Source of the DNA: an uncultured Prevotellaceae bacterium
GTDB taxonomy: Bacteria > Bacteroidota > Bacteroidia > Bacteroidales > Bacteroidaceae
DNA: 64,000 nucleotides
Assembly: GCA_902800185.1 (NCBI GenBank)
Contig: CADCDK010000001.1
Coordinates: 30,023 to 94,022 of the forward strand
Reading direction: 5' to 3'
Positions 9,910 to 20,907 of this stretch are shown here, one piece after another. The position numbers were made by a program, and so were the translations under genes. A model generated the notes under the pieces. The model worked only from the letters and a program-made list of their open reading frames with translations, did no database searches and was not told the DNA's origin. How positions within the stretch are numbered: position 1 is the stretch's first letter; each line of letters starts with the position of its first letter.

Positions 9910-10740
9910 ATGAACAGGAAAGAGCTGATACAACAAATCAAGGAGAAGAAGAGCTTCCTCTGTGTCGGACTTGATACCGACGAGAAGAAGATTCCTGCCC
10001 ATCTGCTTGACAGGAAGAACCCTCTGTTTGAGTTCAATAAGGAAATCATCGATGCCACCGCCCCCTACTGCGTTGCCTATAAGCCAAACCTGGCATTCTA
10101 CGAGGCACACGGACTAAAAGGAATGGAGGTCTTTGAACAGACTATCCAGTATCTCAAGGAGAACTACCCGCGGCATTTTGTCATTGCCGATGCCAAGCGC
10201 GGCGACATAGGCAACACGTCCAAGATGTATGCCCGCACGTTCTTCGAGGAGTATCAGGTGGATGCACTGACCGTCGCTCCCTACATGGGAGAAGACTCGG
10301 TAACGCCCTTCATGGAATACGAGGACAAATGGGTTATCCTGCTGGCTCTGACCAGTAACAAGGGCTCCTTCGACTTCCAGCTAACGAAGGACGAAAACGG
10401 CGAACAACTGTTTGAGAAAGTTATCAAGCGCTCGCAGCAATGGGGCAACGAGGATAACATGATGTATGTTGTCGGCGCCACAAGGGGAAAGATGTTTGAA
10501 GACATCCGCAGGATTGCCCCCGACCATTTCCTGTTGGTTCCTGGTGTAGGTGCTCAAGGCGGTTCGTTGGAGGAAGTGTGCAAATACGGAATGACCAAGG
10601 ACTGCGGCCTGCTTGTCAATTCCTCAAGGGGAATCATCTATGCGTCGGCAGGCGAAGACTTCGACCAAGCTGCAGCCAAGGCAGCGCATGAACTCCAAAA
10701 GGAGATGGAGACGCTCCTGACAACAATGTGCGCTTTTTAG
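9910..10740 (+). CDS. pyrF: Orotidine-5'-phosphate decarboxylase
   Basis: Final step of UMP synthesis. The 276-residue length and sequence place it in the longer type 2 PyrF subgroup. The catalytic motif reads D94-A-K96-R-G-D99 (DAKRGDIGN), carrying the Lys–Asp tetrad. [10 protein letters not shown] near 215 and [10 protein letters not shown] near 237 form the phosphate-binding loops. It sits 6 bases after prfA and 3 bases before the HD gene, so all three are likely one transcript. Confidence 0.95.
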   Translation: MNRKELIQQIKEKKSFLCVGLDTDEKKIPAHLLDRKNPLFEFNKEIIDATAPYCVAYKPNLAFYEAHGLKGMEVFEQTIQYLKENYPRHFVIADAKRGDIGNTSKMYARTFFEEYQVDALTVAPYMGEDSVTPFMEYEDKWVILLALTSNKGSFDFQLTKDENGEQLFEKVIKRSQQWGNEDNMMYVVGATRGKMFEDIRRIAPDHFLLVPGVGAQGGSLEEVCKYGMTKDCGLLVNSSRGIIYASAGEDFDQAAAKAAHELQKEMETLLTTMCAF

Positions 10741-10743
10741 GAC

Positions 10744-11961
10744 ATGGATAAAATCATCAATGATCCGGTTTTTGGATTCATCAAAATCCCCCGGGGGTTG
10801 CTTTACGACATCGTCAAGCACCCTCTCATCCAACGCCTTACACGCATCAAACAGCTCGGCCTGGCATGTGTTGTTTACCCGGGAGCACAACACACACGCT
10901 TCCAGCATTCCCTCGGTGCCTTCCATCTGATGAGCGAAGCCGTACGCTCACTCTCACAGAAAGGAATCTTCATCTTCGACAGCGAAGCGGAAGCTGTGCA
11001 GGCAGCCATCCTCATGCACGACATTGGGCATGGACCGTTCTCACATGTCCTGGAGGACACCCTCATTTCAGGCATCTCCCACGAAGACATCTCCCTGCTC
11101 ATGATGGAACAAATCAACAAGGAGATGAACGGAGCCCTGAATCTTGCCATCGCCATCTTCAAAGACCAGTATCACAAACGATTCCTGCACCAGCTCATCA
11201 GCAGTCAGCTGGATATGGACAGACTGGACTATCTCCGCAGGGACAGCTTCTTCACAGGAGTTACCGAAGGCAACATCGGCTCTGCCCGCATCATTAAAAT
11301 GCTGAATGTCGTTGATGACCAACTGGTCGTTGAGCACAAGGGAATCTATTCCATAGAAAACTATCTGACCACAAGACGACTGATGTACTGGCAGGTGTAT
11401 CTGCACAAGACGACGGTCGCATACGAGAAAATGCTGGTCAATATTCTCAGAAGAGCCAAGCAGCTGGCACGGGAAGGAAAGGACATCTTTGCAGCTCCTG
11501 CCCTGCGCTACTATCTTTATAATGACGTGGACGCAAAGTTCTTCAGCGAACACCAAGAAGCACTTCATAACTATGAACTGTTGGACGACAACGATATCTG
11601 GAGCTCGGTGAAGGTGTGGGCTGGAAGTGATGACAAAATCTTGTCATTACTGGCACATAATCTTCTCTACAGAAATATCTTCCGAGTAGAAATCAGGGAG
11701 GAACCGATACCCGAGGAGGAAATCGCTGAGAAGCAGCAGGAATTAGCTCTTCGGGCGGGTGTTGGTTTTGACGACGCAAGCTACCTGATGAGTGTGAATA
11801 CCATTCAGAAGGACATGTACAACGTCAACGATGACAAAATCTCAATTCTTTACAAAGACAATACATGCAAAGACATTTCCGAAGCCTCGGAAATCCTGAA
11901 CGTGGCACTTCTTTCAAAAAAAATTCGTAAATATTATCTTTGTTATCATCGTTTTTCATAA
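10744..11961 (+). CDS. HD-domain phosphohydrolase (SAMHD1/dNTPase-like)
   Basis: A 405-residue cytoplasmic protein of the HD superfamily. The metal site is visible: H55 in [12 protein letters not shown]92–D93 in [12 protein letters not shown], and [11 protein letters not shown] near 157–165, the pattern of SAMHD1-type and dGTPase-like phosphohydrolases. A role in hydrolysing dNTPs or related nucleotides is an inference from the family; the substrate is unknown. The gene follows pyrF by 3 bases. Its last ~30 codons contain a TATCTTTG box (11935–11942), which may serve as an extra promoter for lpxD. Confidence 0.85.
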   Translation: MDKIINDPVFGFIKIPRGLLYDIVKHPLIQRLTRIKQLGLACVVYPGAQHTRFQHSLGAFHLMSEAVRSLSQKGIFIFDSEAEAVQAAILMHDIGHGPFSHVLEDTLISGISHEDISLLMMEQINKEMNGALNLAIAIFKDQYHKRFLHQLISSQLDMDRLDYLRRDSFFTGVTEGNIGSARIIKMLNVVDDQLVVEHKGIYSIENYLTTRRLMYWQVYLHKTTVAYEKMLVNILRRAKQLAREGKDIFAAPALRYYLYNDVDAKFFSEHQEALHNYELLDDNDIWSSVKVWAGSDDKILSLLAHNLLYRNIFRVEIREEPIPEEEIAEKQQELALRAGVGFDDASYLMSVNTIQKDMYNVNDDKISILYKDNTCKDISEASEILNVALLSKKIRKYYLCYHRFS

Positions 11962-11969
11962 AAAAGTGT

Positions 11970-11977
11970 TATATTTG
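11970..11977 (+). promoter_or_regulatory. Candidate −7 box of the lpxD–lpxC/fabZ–lpxA run
   Basis: TATATTTG, 28 bases before the lpxD ATG, matches TAnnTTTG. A second box, TATCTTTG at 11935–11942, lies inside the end of the HD gene. Neither has a TTTG at the expected −33 position. They mark a probable transcription start between the nucleotide cluster and the lipid A cluster. Confidence 0.5.
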
Positions 11978-12005
11978 CGGATTAAATCAAATAAATTACA
12001 AGAAA

Positions 12006-12995
12006 ATGGAATTCAAAGCTGGTCAAATAGCACAACTTATTGAAGGAAAAATCGAAGGTGATGAAAACGCCGTTGTCAATTCTTTTGCAAAAATCGAAGA
12101 GGGCAAACCTGGTGCCATCTCCTTCCTTTCCAACCCCAAATACACTCACTTTATTTACGACACAGAGTCTTCGGTAGTCTTGATTGACGAGAAAGTAGAA
12201 CTGGAGAAGCCCGTCAAGGCAACCTTGATTCGTGTGAAGAATGCATACGAAAGCGTTGCCAAGCTCTTGCAGCTTTATGCATCGATGATGCCCAAGAAGA
12301 CGGGCATCGATCCTCTGGCCTTTGTTTCTCCTTCTGCCAAGATTGGCAAGGACACCTATATCGCACCATTCGTTTATGTCGGTGATAACGTCGTCATTGG
12401 CGACAACTGTCAGATCAATCCCAATGTAACCATCTATCACGACTGCCGCATTGGTAACAATGTCATTATCCATGCGGGAAGCGTCATCGGTGCCGATGGC
12501 TTTGGATTTGCCCCGACTCCTGACGGCTACGACAAGATTCCTCAGCTCGGTATCGTGACAATTGAGGACAATGTGGAGATTGGTGCCAACACTTGTATCG
12601 ACCGCTCCACCATGGGTAGCACCTATGTGCGGAAGGGTGTCAAGCTCGACAACCTTGTTCAAATTGCCCACAACACGGATATTGGCGAGAACACGGTGAT
12701 GTCGGCACAAGTCGGCGTGGCAGGTTCAACCAAGGTCGGCCAGTGGTGTATGTTTGGCGGACAGGTTGGTATTGCCGGACATATCACGATTGGAAACAAA
12801 GTGATGCTTGGTGCCCAGTCGGGTGTTCCCAGCAGTTTGAAAGACAACCAGACGCTGATTGGCACCCCGCCTATGGAGAAGCTCCCCTACTTCAAGTCTC
12901 AGGCTTTGTTCCAGCGTCTGCCCGAACTTTACAAGCAGATTCAAGCTTTGCAAAAGGAAGTAGCATCGTTAAAAGAACAATTGAATCAAAACTAA
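12006..12995 (+). CDS. lpxD: UDP-3-O-(3-hydroxyacyl)glucosamine N-acyltransferase
   Basis: Third step of lipid A synthesis, adding the N-linked hydroxyacyl chain to UDP-3-O-acyl-glucosamine. The 329-residue protein has an N-terminal uridine-binding domain (about 1–100) and a left-handed beta-helix of hexapeptide repeats (about 105–300). A helical C-terminus ([15 protein letters not shown]) follows. QIAHN places the presumed catalytic histidine at H222. The start at 12006 ([12 protein letters not shown]) is the family N-terminus and lies downstream of the promoter; a longer in-frame start at 11940 was rejected. lpxC/fabZ follows after 6 bases. Confidence 0.95.
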   Translation: MEFKAGQIAQLIEGKIEGDENAVVNSFAKIEEGKPGAISFLSNPKYTHFIYDTESSVVLIDEKVELEKPVKATLIRVKNAYESVAKLLQLYASMMPKKTGIDPLAFVSPSAKIGKDTYIAPFVYVGDNVVIGDNCQINPNVTIYHDCRIGNNVIIHAGSVIGADGFGFAPTPDGYDKIPQLGIVTIEDNVEIGANTCIDRSTMGSTYVRKGVKLDNLVQIAHNTDIGENTVMSAQVGVAGSTKVGQWCMFGGQVGIAGHITIGNKVMLGAQSGVPSSLKDNQTLIGTPPMEKLPYFKSQALFQRLPELYKQIQALQKEVASLKEQLNQN

Positions 12996-13001
12996 TACAA
13001 A

Positions 13002-14393
13002 ATGGAGACGGTAAAACAAAAAACCTTGAAAGGCAGTTTCTCGCTGTTTGGTAAAGGCTTGCATACAGGTTTGAGCCTGACAATCACCTTCAACCCCGCC
13101 CCCGAGAACACAGGCTATCGGATTCAGCGTATTGACTTGCCGGGTGAACCCATCCTTGAGGCCGTAGCTGAAAAGGTGACCGACACGCAACGCGGAACCG
13201 TGATTGCCAATGGTGATGTTCGTGTGTCAACCATCGAGCATGGTATGGCAGCCTTGTACGCATTGGGCATCGACAACTGTCTGATTCAGGTGAACGGCCC
13301 CGAGTTCCCCATCCTTGACGGTTCTGCCGCCATGTATGTTGAAAAAATCAAGGAAATAGGCATCGTGGAGCAGAATGCCCCGAAAGACTATTACATCATC
13401 AGGCATAAAATTGAGGTGAAGGATGAATCGACAGGTTCCTGCATCACCATCCTTCCCGACGAGGACTTCAGCATCACCGCCATGTGCTCTTTCGAGTCGA
13501 AGTTCATCAACAGCCAGTTTGCCACCCTTGACAATATTGTAAAGTTCCCGAAGGAAATCGCTCCCGCCCGAACCTTTGTCTTCGTGCGCGACATCATGCC
13601 GCTGCTGGAAGCCAACCTAATCAAAGGAGGCGACATGGACAATGCCATCGTGATCTATGAGCGGGAGGTGAGTCAGGAGAAGCTCGACCACCTGGCAGAC
13701 GTGTTGAACGTTCCTCGGATGGATGCCACCAAGATTGGCTACATTCAGAACAAGCCCCTGATGTGGGAAAATGAATGTACCCGCCACAAGTTGCTTGATA
13801 TCATCGGCGATATGGCGCTCATCGGCAAGCCCATCAAGGGACGTATCGTTGCCACTCGCCCAGGGCATACCATCAACAACAAGTTTGCCCGACTGATGCG
13901 AAAAGAGATTAGGAAGCATGAGATACAGGCACCTATCTACGACCCCAATGAAGAGCCGATCATGGACAACATCCGCATTCGAGAGTTGCTTCCACATCGT
14001 TACCCTATGCAGTTGGTTGACAAGGTAATAGCTATGGGACCCAACAGTATTATTGGAGTCAAGAATGTCACAGCTAACGAGCCGTTCTTCGTTGGTCATT
14101 TCCCGCAAGAGCCCGTCATGCCTGGTGTCCTGCAGATCGAGGCCATTGCACAATGTGGCGGACTTCTTGTGCTGAACCAGATGGAGGAACCAGAACGTTG
14201 TTCAACATACTTCCTGAAGATTGACAACGTGAAGTTCCGTCAGAAAGTGGTTCCAGGCGACACACTTCTCTTCAAAGTCGAGATGATAACCCCCATTCGT
14301 CATGGTATCAGCACCATGCGCGGCTACGTGTTTGTGGGCGACCAAGTCGTATCGGAAGCCACATTTACCGCACAAATCGTTAAAAACAAGTAA
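13002..14393 (+). CDS. lpxC/fabZ: Bifunctional LpxC deacetylase / FabZ dehydratase
   Basis: Two enzymes in one 463-residue chain. Residues 1 to about 305 are LpxC, the zinc deacetylase committing UDP-3-O-acyl-GlcNAc to lipid A. The zinc ligands are H80 (STIEHG), H262 and D266 (TRHKLLD), with general acid H289 (PGHTINNKF). Residues about 320–463 are FabZ, the 3-hydroxyacyl-ACP dehydratase of fatty acid synthesis, with H366 (GHFP) and E380 (LQIEAIAQ) as the catalytic pair. The fusion is known in Bacteroidota and ties fatty acid flux to lipid A production in one protein. lpxA follows after 2 bases. Confidence 0.96.
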   Translation: METVKQKTLKGSFSLFGKGLHTGLSLTITFNPAPENTGYRIQRIDLPGEPILEAVAEKVTDTQRGTVIANGDVRVSTIEHGMAALYALGIDNCLIQVNGPEFPILDGSAAMYVEKIKEIGIVEQNAPKDYYIIRHKIEVKDESTGSCITILPDEDFSITAMCSFESKFINSQFATLDNIVKFPKEIAPARTFVFVRDIMPLLEANLIKGGDMDNAIVIYEREVSQEKLDHLADVLNVPRMDATKIGYIQNKPLMWENECTRHKLLDIIGDMALIGKPIKGRIVATRPGHTINNKFARLMRKEIRKHEIQAPIYDPNEEPIMDNIRIRELLPHRYPMQLVDKVIAMGPNSIIGVKNVTANEPFFVGHFPQEPVMPGVLQIEAIAQCGGLLVLNQMEEPERCSTYFLKIDNVKFRQKVVPGDTLLFKVEMITPIRHGISTMRGYVFVGDQVVSEATFTAQIVKNK

Positions 14394-14395
14394 GT

Positions 14396-15166
14396 ATGAA
14401 TCAGATAAGTCCTTTAGCCTACGTTCATCCCGAAGCCAAACTGGGTGACAATAATATCATTGGCCCCTTCTGCTTTATCGACCGAAACACGGTCATGGGT
14501 GACAACAACGTTCTGCAGAACAGCGTGACTATCAATTACGGTATGCGCATGGGTAGCAACAACGAAATCATGCCAGGTGCCAGTCTGTCAACCAAGCCGC
14601 AAGACCTGAAGTTCCAAGGCGAAGAATCCATCTGCGAGATTGGCGACAACAACAGCATCCGAGAGAACGTGACCATCTCAAGAGGTACGGCCTCCAAAGG
14701 AACGACCCGCATAGGCAATCACAACCTACTGATGGAAAACATGCACATCGGACATGACTGCGAGATTGGCAACGGATGTATCATTGGCAACTCCACCAAG
14801 TTAGCAGGCGAGGTGATTATCGACGACAACGCCATTCTCAGCGCAACGGTTCTGGCACACCAGTTCTGCCGCGTGGGTGGATATGTGATGATTCAGGGAG
14901 GATGCGGATTCAGTCAGGACATTCCACCCTACATCATCGCCGGCAAGCATCCCATTCGCTATGCAGGACTGAACTTGGTTGGCCTGCGCCGTCGTGGTTT
15001 CAGCAACGAACTGATTAATCATATACACGAAGCCTATCGGTTATTGTATGGCAAGGGCCTGATTGCCGAAGGTATCGAGGATATCAAGAAAAACCTGCAG
15101 ATAACGCCAGAGATTCAATACATCATCGATTTTGTTACGTCTTCCAAGCGTGGCATTATTCGTTAA
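14396..15166 (+). CDS. lpxA: Acyl-ACP–UDP-N-acetylglucosamine O-acyltransferase
   Basis: First acyl transfer of lipid A synthesis. The 256-residue protein matches the family length (262 in E. coli). Hexapeptide repeats (for example IGDNNSI, IGNHNLL, IGNGCII) form a left-handed beta-helix over about 1–190, and a helical C-terminal domain follows. HIGHDC places the presumed catalytic base at H120, equivalent to His125 of E. coli. The order lpxD–lpxC/fabZ–lpxA, with gaps of 6 and 2 bases, makes this a lipid A operon. Confidence 0.96.
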   Translation: MNQISPLAYVHPEAKLGDNNIIGPFCFIDRNTVMGDNNVLQNSVTINYGMRMGSNNEIMPGASLSTKPQDLKFQGEESICEIGDNNSIRENVTISRGTASKGTTRIGNHNLLMENMHIGHDCEIGNGCIIGNSTKLAGEVIIDDNAILSATVLAHQFCRVGGYVMIQGGCGFSQDIPPYIIAGKHPIRYAGLNLVGLRRRGFSNELINHIHEAYRLLYGKGLIAEGIEDIKKNLQITPEIQYIIDFVTSSKRGIIR

Positions 15167-15170
15167 TGAA

Positions 15171-16067
15171 ATGAATACGCTGATCGTACTATTAGGTCCG
15201 ACAGGTGTCGGCAAGACGGAGCTTTGTCTTCGTCTTGCCGATAGTTTTTCTATCCCCATCATCAATGCCGACTCCCGACAGATCTTCCGAGAGATTCCTA
15301 TCGGCACAGCTGCTCCCACCAAGTCACAGCAGGAACGGGTGCGCCATTATTTCGTCGGCACCCATGCCCTTGAAGACTATTACAGCGCATCGATCTATGA
15401 ACAGGAAGTCCTTCAGCTGCTTGAGAACCTTTTCAAGCAGTCGTCTGTTGCCCTCATAGCAGGTGGAAGCATGATGTACATCGATGCCGTGTGCAAAGGA
15501 ATTGACGATATTCCTACGGTCGATGACGTCACACGGAGCCTGATGAAGAAACGGTTGGAGACGGAAGGGCTGGAGGTGTTGCTGAACGAACTGAAAGAGC
15601 TGGATCCCGAGCACTATGCGATTGTGGACCATCATAATCCCCGACGTGTGGTACATGCATTGGAAATCTGTCACATGACGGGAAGGACGTACACCTCCTA
15701 CCGTACCAACTCTCAAAAGCAACGTCCGTTCAACATCCTCAAAATAGGATTAAACCGCCCTCGTGAGGAACTCTACGAGAGAATCAACCAACGTGTCCTC
15801 CAGATGATGGAACAGGGACTGCTTGAAGAGGCTCGCAGCGTCTATCCATTACGCGGTCTGAACTCCCTGAACACCGTTGGCTACAAGGAACTGTTCAACT
15901 ATTTCGACGGGAAGATTCCCCTGGAAGAGGCCATCCGGCAGATTCAGTCAAACACACGCCGCTACATGCGCAAACAACTCACGTGGTTCAAGCGCGACGA
16001 AAGCATCCGCTGGTTCCATCCCGACAATATTGAAGAAATTATAAATTATATCAAGAGTTCTCTTTGA
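15171..16067 (+). CDS. miaA: tRNA dimethylallyltransferase
   Basis: Transfers a dimethylallyl group to N6 of A37 in tRNAs that read UNN codons. The 298-residue protein opens with the P-loop GPTGVGKTE (9–17), followed by INADSRQIF, the DSR motif that binds the tRNA base. [13 protein letters not shown] near 245 is another conserved block. The ATG at 15171 gives the expected N-terminus directly before the P-loop; an in-frame start at 15132 overlaps lpxA and was rejected. It follows the lpxA stop by 4 bases. Confidence 0.95.
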   Translation: MNTLIVLLGPTGVGKTELCLRLADSFSIPIINADSRQIFREIPIGTAAPTKSQQERVRHYFVGTHALEDYYSASIYEQEVLQLLENLFKQSSVALIAGGSMMYIDAVCKGIDDIPTVDDVTRSLMKKRLETEGLEVLLNELKELDPEHYAIVDHHNPRRVVHALEICHMTGRTYTSYRTNSQKQRPFNILKIGLNRPREELYERINQRVLQMMEQGLLEEARSVYPLRGLNSLNTVGYKELFNYFDGKIPLEEAIRQIQSNTRRYMRKQLTWFKRDESIRWFHPDNIEEIINYIKSSL

Positions 16068-16091
16068 GAAGAGAATATTTTTGTATATTTG
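16063..16091 (+). promoter_or_regulatory. Candidate promoter of the penicillin-binding protein gene
   Basis: TTTG at 16063–16066 and TATATTTG at 16084–16091 are separated by 17 bases, slightly short of the usual 19–21. The gene's ATG begins 8 bases after the −7 box, which would give a transcript with almost no leader, as at phoH. Confidence 0.5.
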
Positions 16092-16099
16092 CAGTCACT

Positions 16100-18529
16100 A
16101 TGGAGCAAGTAAAAAGAATCTTGGCATGGCTATGGCAGAAAGTTCTCCAGGCATGCAAATGGTATAAGAACCTTTACAAAGGTCGTCGGTGGTACACCAA
16201 GGCAACTGTTGTCGTCTTGTCCTGTGTAGTTGCCCTGTTTCTGTATTTGGGCATGGTTGACATCAATTTCCTCTGGCTTTTCGGCAAATCGCCCGGCTTC
16301 ATCTCCGGATTGGAGCCTCAGATCAGTCAGGCATCAGAGATCTATAGTGCCGATGGCAAGATGATAGGCAAGTTCTTCAACGAAAACCGCACGCCTGTGA
16401 AGTACGAGGATGTCAACCCCACCTTCTGGAAGGTTCTGATTGACACCGAGGATGAGCGCTTCTACAGTCACTACGGCATAGATCCCCTTGCCATGTTCGG
16501 TGCCGCGAAGGATGCCCTGCTCCACCACGATGCCCGCGGAGCATCCACCATCACCCAGCAGCTTGCCAAGAACATGTTCAAGATGCGCTCCAAGTACTCC
16601 AACGGTCTGCTGGGCAACATCCCGGGGTTGAAGATGGTCATCATCAAGACCAAGGAGTGGATTATCGCCACGAAACTTGAGATGCTTTATTCCAAGCAGG
16701 ACATACTCACAATGTATGCCAACACCGTTGACTTTGGCTCCAACTCATTTGGCATCAAGACGGCAGCCAAGACTTATTTCGGTACTACACCGAAGGAACT
16801 CACCACCGAACAGGCTGCCGTACTGGTGGGCATGCTGAAGGCAACGACCTATTACAACCCCATCTCACATCCCGAGAACTCCCTGAAGCGTAGGAACATC
16901 GTCCTGAGCAACATGATTCCTCATAAGGACCTGACACGCGCCGAGTTCGACTCGCTCTCACGCCTCCCCATCGAGATGAAGTACAGCGTCGAGAGCAACT
17001 ACGACGGTCAGGCAACCTACTTCCGTAATGCCGTTGCCGAGAATCTGAAAGACTGGTGCCGTGAGAACGGTTACGACCTCTACAACAGCGGTCTGAAAAT
17101 CTATACCACCATCGACACCCGCCTCCAGAAATATGCTGAGGAGGGAGCCATCAAGCAGATGAAGCAGATACAACGGAACTTCAACAGCCACTGGGGTAAA
17201 AACGATCCATGGATTGACGAGCGCCACAATGTGATTCCGGGCTTCATCGAGGGCATAGCCCGCCGGCAACCGGTCTATAAATACTTGCAAGCCAAGTACG
17301 ACGGCAATACCGACTCCATCGACTACTATCTCAACCTCCCCCATACCGTCAAGCTCTTCGACTATGAGAAGGGAACAATAGAAATGGAGATGTCAACCAT
17401 GGACAGCATTCGCTACATGGTACACTTCATGCATTGTGCCTTTGTTGCTATGGAACCCCAGACGGGACATGTCAAGGCATGGGTGGGCGACATTGATTTC
17501 AATTCGTGGAAGTATGACAAAGTGACCGCCATGCGTCAACCCGGCTCCACCTTCAAGCTCTTCGTTTACACGGAGGCCATGAATCAGGGACTGACCCCTT
17601 GCGACAAACGGCGCGATGAATATTTCGCCATGAAGATATATGATGCCAAAGCGAAGAAAGAAGTCACCTGGGCACCCACCAACGCCAACGGTTACTTCAC
17701 CGGCGACTCCATGCCCCTGAAGGCTGCTTTCGCGCAGAGCATCAACAGCGTTGCCGTGAGGCTTGGACAGGAAATGGGCATCAAGCGCATTGCCGAGACC
17801 GCCCACCGCATGGGCATCAACAGCCCTCTTGACGAGACCCCCTCTCTCGCCCTCGGAGCCAGCGATGTCAATCTCTTGGAGCTGACGAATGCTTATTGCA
17901 CGATTGCCAATGACGGTCTGCATCACGACCCGGTTCTTGTGACCCGCATTCTCGACAAAGACGGGAACGAGGTTTATACCGACCCCGACCACAGCGAACA
18001 GGCCGTTCCTTACAAGAGTGCCTTCCTCACGCAGCAGCTCCTTCTTGCCGGATTGCATGAGCCTGGTGCAACATCCATGAATCTCTGGGGATACATCCGC
18101 AACCACAACGACGTGGAGTTCGGTGGCAAGACCGGCACCTCCAACAACCATTCCGACGCCTGGTTCATGGCAGTCAGTCCCCGCTTGGTCGTTGGCGCAT
18201 GGGTGGGCGGTGAATACCGTTGCATCCACTTCCGAACCGGAGCTCTTGGTCAAGGTTCACGCACGGCACTCCCCATTTGCGGCAACTTCATAGAGTCCGT
18301 GTTGAACGATCCCGCTTTCAAACAGTATCACGCCAAATTTGAGAAGCCCAAGGATGCCGACATCACCAACGGCATGTATAACTGCCAGAGCTACTATTCG
18401 TCAAGACGCGACACACTCGATGCCGACAGTCTCGGTGCCGAAGGCGACTTCATCCTTCACAACGACGACGCGCTCCCCCATGGAGAAAGCAGCGCCGATG
18501 GTGAAGAGAATATTGAAGTCTCCCTTTGA
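16100..18529 (+). CDS. Class A penicillin-binding protein (transglycosylase/transpeptidase)
   Basis: Bifunctional peptidoglycan synthase of the PBP1A type, anchored in the inner membrane. The 809-residue protein has a basic cytoplasmic N-terminus and one membrane helix near 33–55. The GT51 domain shows EDERFYSHYGID with catalytic E117, and GASTITQQLAKN near 147. The transpeptidase domain has S483-T-F-K486 (SxxK), SIN near 545, and KTGTSNN near 678. The ATG at 16100 was chosen because the upstream in-frame start (16064) overlaps miaA and precedes the promoter. A C-terminal tail rich in Asp, Glu and Ser follows the catalytic domain. Confidence 0.94.
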   Translation: MEQVKRILAWLWQKVLQACKWYKNLYKGRRWYTKATVVVLSCVVALFLYLGMVDINFLWLFGKSPGFISGLEPQISQASEIYSADGKMIGKFFNENRTPVKYEDVNPTFWKVLIDTEDERFYSHYGIDPLAMFGAAKDALLHHDARGASTITQQLAKNMFKMRSKYSNGLLGNIPGLKMVIIKTKEWIIATKLEMLYSKQDILTMYANTVDFGSNSFGIKTAAKTYFGTTPKELTTEQAAVLVGMLKATTYYNPISHPENSLKRRNIVLSNMIPHKDLTRAEFDSLSRLPIEMKYSVESNYDGQATYFRNAVAENLKDWCRENGYDLYNSGLKIYTTIDTRLQKYAEEGAIKQMKQIQRNFNSHWGKNDPWIDERHNVIPGFIEGIARRQPVYKYLQAKYDGNTDSIDYYLNLPHTVKLFDYEKGTIEMEMSTMDSIRYMVHFMHCAFVAMEPQTGHVKAWVGDIDFNSWKYDKVTAMRQPGSTFKLFVYTEAMNQGLTPCDKRRDEYFAMKIYDAKAKKEVTWAPTNANGYFTGDSMPLKAAFAQSINSVAVRLGQEMGIKRIAETAHRMGINSPLDETPSLALGASDVNLLELTNAYCTIANDGLHHDPVLVTRILDKDGNEVYTDPDHSEQAVPYKSAFLTQQLLLAGLHEPGATSMNLWGYIRNHNDVEFGGKTGTSNNHSDAWFMAVSPRLVVGAWVGGEYRCIHFRTGALGQGSRTALPICGNFIESVLNDPAFKQYHAKFEKPKDADITNGMYNCQSYYSSRRDTLDADSLGAEGDFILHNDDALPHGESSADGEENIEVSL

Positions 18530-18532
18530 TTG

Positions 18533-19471
18533 TCAGAACTCAAATTGTGCCACAAGCGGAAGGTGGTCGCTGAATCCTCCGATGTAGCGTGGTCCCAGAT
18601 AGGTTCGGAAAGGTTTCTTTCCGCCGTACTGCTCATCGTTCTCCAGCAGGAAAGGCACATCGAGGATGAAGCACCTGCGGAGAAGCTGCTGCAGAGGAGG
18701 ACTTGTGAGAACATGGTCGAGGCTGCGCCACTCTCCGCGATAACGGTAAGTACCCTTTGCACCATGCAGCCCTCGGGCATGTTCGGAAATGTCGCTGAGA
18801 GCACACTTCTGCAGACTGCGGATGCTCTTCTCCTTGGTGTAGGCATTAAAATCTCCTGCGACAAGGATGCGAGCAGAAGGATGCAGCTGTTGAATGGAGT
18901 CAACGGCGGCACAAATACATTGGGACACCCGCAAACGATATTTTTCCGATTCCCTTCTCCCTCCCAACCGACTGGGTGCATGCACCACGAAGACGTGCAA
19001 CGTGTCGCCACCCTGCGTTTGCCCATAGGCATAGAGCACATCACGTGTGGGTGGCAGCTTTCCCCACGGCTGTATGCGGAAGGACGAACTGCCCAAGAGC
19101 CGGAACGTGAAGGGCGACCAGAGTAACGCCACGTTAATCCCTCGTCGGTCAGGCGAATGGGTCATCACATACTCATAGCGTGCAGAACGAAGCAATGAAC
19201 GGCGGGTGAGGTCGAAGAGACAGGTGTCACTTTCCACTTCGCACAGGGCAATCAAGTCGGGCAATGTCCCCGACGCATCCTCACCGCCACACGCCGCGAT
19301 GGTCTGTCCCACCCCGTTCAGCTTCTGCCAATAGCGGGTGCGAGTCCAGGCGTAGCTTCCTTCCGGAAGAAACTCCTCGTCGTGCTTCAGCGAGTCGTTG
19401 ATGCAGTCGAACAGATTTTCACAGTTCAGCTCCACAAAAGTAAACAGCCCTGCAAGTAGCCAGGTAATCAT
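18533..19471 (-). CDS. Endonuclease/exonuclease/phosphatase-family protein
   Basis: A 312-residue member of the EEP superfamily (Mg-dependent nucleases and phosphatases). ELNCENLFDC near the N-terminus carries the metal-binding Asn–Glu. LVAGDFNAY near 220 is the conserved DxN motif, SLDHVL supplies another acidic site, and GFSDHLPLVAQF at the C-terminus is the SDH signature. A short hydrophobic N-terminus (about residues 1–13) may act as a weak signal or membrane anchor. The substrate is not predictable. It faces the penicillin-binding protein gene tail to tail with 3 bases between the stops. A TAGTTTTG box on the minus strand (19494–19501) may be its promoter. Confidence 0.8.
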   Translation of the reverse strand: MITWLLAGLFTFVELNCENLFDCINDSLKHDEEFLPEGSYAWTRTRYWQKLNGVGQTIAACGGEDASGTLPDLIALCEVESDTCLFDLTRRSLLRSARYEYVMTHSPDRRGINVALLWSPFTFRLLGSSSFRIQPWGKLPPTRDVLYAYGQTQGGDTLHVFVVHAPSRLGGRRESEKYRLRVSQCICAAVDSIQQLHPSARILVAGDFNAYTKEKSIRSLQKCALSDISEHARGLHGAKGTYRYRGEWRSLDHVLTSPPLQQLLRRCFILDVPFLLENDEQYGGKKPFRTYLGPRYIGGFSDHLPLVAQFEF

Positions 19472-19595
19472 TTTTTCCTTATCGTTAGCCCTGCAAAACT
19501 ACAATTATTATCCGACAAAGACAAGGCCATAAGGACAAAAAATCCTCCGATTAAAAAAAAACAGGCGATTCAATGTTTATTCCATATTTTTTTAT

Positions 19596-19603
19596 TATCT
19601 TTG
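19596..19603 (+). promoter_or_regulatory. Candidate −7 box of pgk
   Basis: TATCTTTG, followed by a 38-nt leader to the pgk ATG, matches TAnnTTTG. The −33 position holds TTTA rather than TTTG (about 19576). Confidence 0.6.
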
Positions 19604-19641
19604 CAACATTATATATTAACCCTTTTTAAATTAAAAGCAAT

Positions 19642-20892
19642 ATGACAATCAACGAATTCAACTTTGCCGGTAAGAAGGCAATCGTGCGCGTTGACTTCAA
19701 CGTGCCCCTTGATGAGAATGGTAAGATTACTGACGACACCCGTATCCGCGGTGCCCTGCCCACACTGAAGAAGATTCTCAACGATGGTGGCGCGCTCATC
19801 ATCATGAGCCACATGGGTAAGCCCAAAGGCAAGGTGAACCCCAAGTTCTCACTCGGACAGATCAAGGACGCAGTAGCCGCTGCCCTGGATGCTCCCGTTA
19901 CATTCGCTCCCGACTGTGCAAAGGCTCAGGACGAAGCTGCTTCCCTGAAGGCCGGCGAAGTGCTCCTGCTGGAGAACCTCCGCTTCTATCCCGAGGAAGA
20001 AGGAAAGCCCGTTGGCGTGGAGAAAGGCACACCCGAGTACGACGAGGCTAAGAAAGCCATGAAGGAGAGCCAGAAGGAGTTTGCCAAGACATTGGCTTCC
20101 TATGCCGACTGCTACGTGATGGATGCCTTCGGAACCGCTCACCGCAAGCACGCCTCCACCGCCGTCATCGCCGACTACTTTGATGCCGACGAGAAGATGT
20201 TGGGTCTGCTCATGGAGAAAGAGGTGAATGCCGTTGACAATATCCTCTCCAACATCAAGCGTCCGTTCACAGCCATCATGGGCGGCTCGAAAGTCTCCAC
20301 CAAGATTGGCATCATCGAGAACCTGCTCGGTAAGGTTGACAACCTCATCCTCTGCGGTGGTATGACCTACACTTTCGCCAAGGCTCAGGGCGGCGAGATT
20401 GGTAACTCCATCGTTGAGATGGACAAGCTCGACGTTGCGCTCGACGTGATCAAGAAGGCCAAGGAGAACGGTGTGAACCTCGTGCTCGGTACCGACTGCA
20501 TCGCTGCTGACAAATTTGCCAACGATGCCAACACACAGGTATGCCCCGCCAACGCCATTCCCGAGGGATGGGAAGGCCTCGATGCAGGTCCCGAGACCCG
20601 CAAGGCTTTCGCTGCCGCCATCGAGAATGCCAAGACCATCCTGTGGAACGGTCCTGCCGGCGTATTTGAGTTCGACAACTTCATCGGCGGTTCCAAGGCC
20701 ATTGCCGACGCTATCGCCAAGGCTACTGCCAACGGTGCCTTCTCACTCATTGGAGGCGGTGACTCCGTGGCTTGCATCAACAAGTTCGGCATGGCCGACC
20801 AGGTGAGCTACATCTCTACTGGTGGCGGTGCCCTGCTCGAGGCCATCGAGGGCAAGGTACTCCCAGGCGTAGCAGCCATCAAAGGAGCATAA
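19642..20892 (+). CDS. pgk: Phosphoglycerate kinase
   Basis: Glycolytic enzyme that transfers the 1-phosphate of 1,3-bisphosphoglycerate to ADP. The 416 residues match the family length. [13 protein letters not shown] near 14–26 is the N-terminal signature, SHMGKPKGK follows near 56, and [13 protein letters not shown] near 373 is the nucleotide-binding glycine motif. Codon use is strongly biased, as expected for a highly expressed gene. It has its own promoter and a strong terminator and appears monocistronic. Confidence 0.97.
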   Translation: MTINEFNFAGKKAIVRVDFNVPLDENGKITDDTRIRGALPTLKKILNDGGALIIMSHMGKPKGKVNPKFSLGQIKDAVAAALDAPVTFAPDCAKAQDEAASLKAGEVLLLENLRFYPEEEGKPVGVEKGTPEYDEAKKAMKESQKEFAKTLASYADCYVMDAFGTAHRKHASTAVIADYFDADEKMLGLLMEKEVNAVDNILSNIKRPFTAIMGGSKVSTKIGIIENLLGKVDNLILCGGMTYTFAKAQGGEIGNSIVEMDKLDVALDVIKKAKENGVNLVLGTDCIAADKFANDANTQVCPANAIPEGWEGLDAGPETRKAFAAAIENAKTILWNGPAGVFEFDNFIGGSKAIADAIAKATANGAFSLIGGGDSVACINKFGMADQVSYISTGGGALLEAIEGKVLPGVAAIKGA

Positions 20893-20907
20893 TCAAAATA
20901 GTGGACA

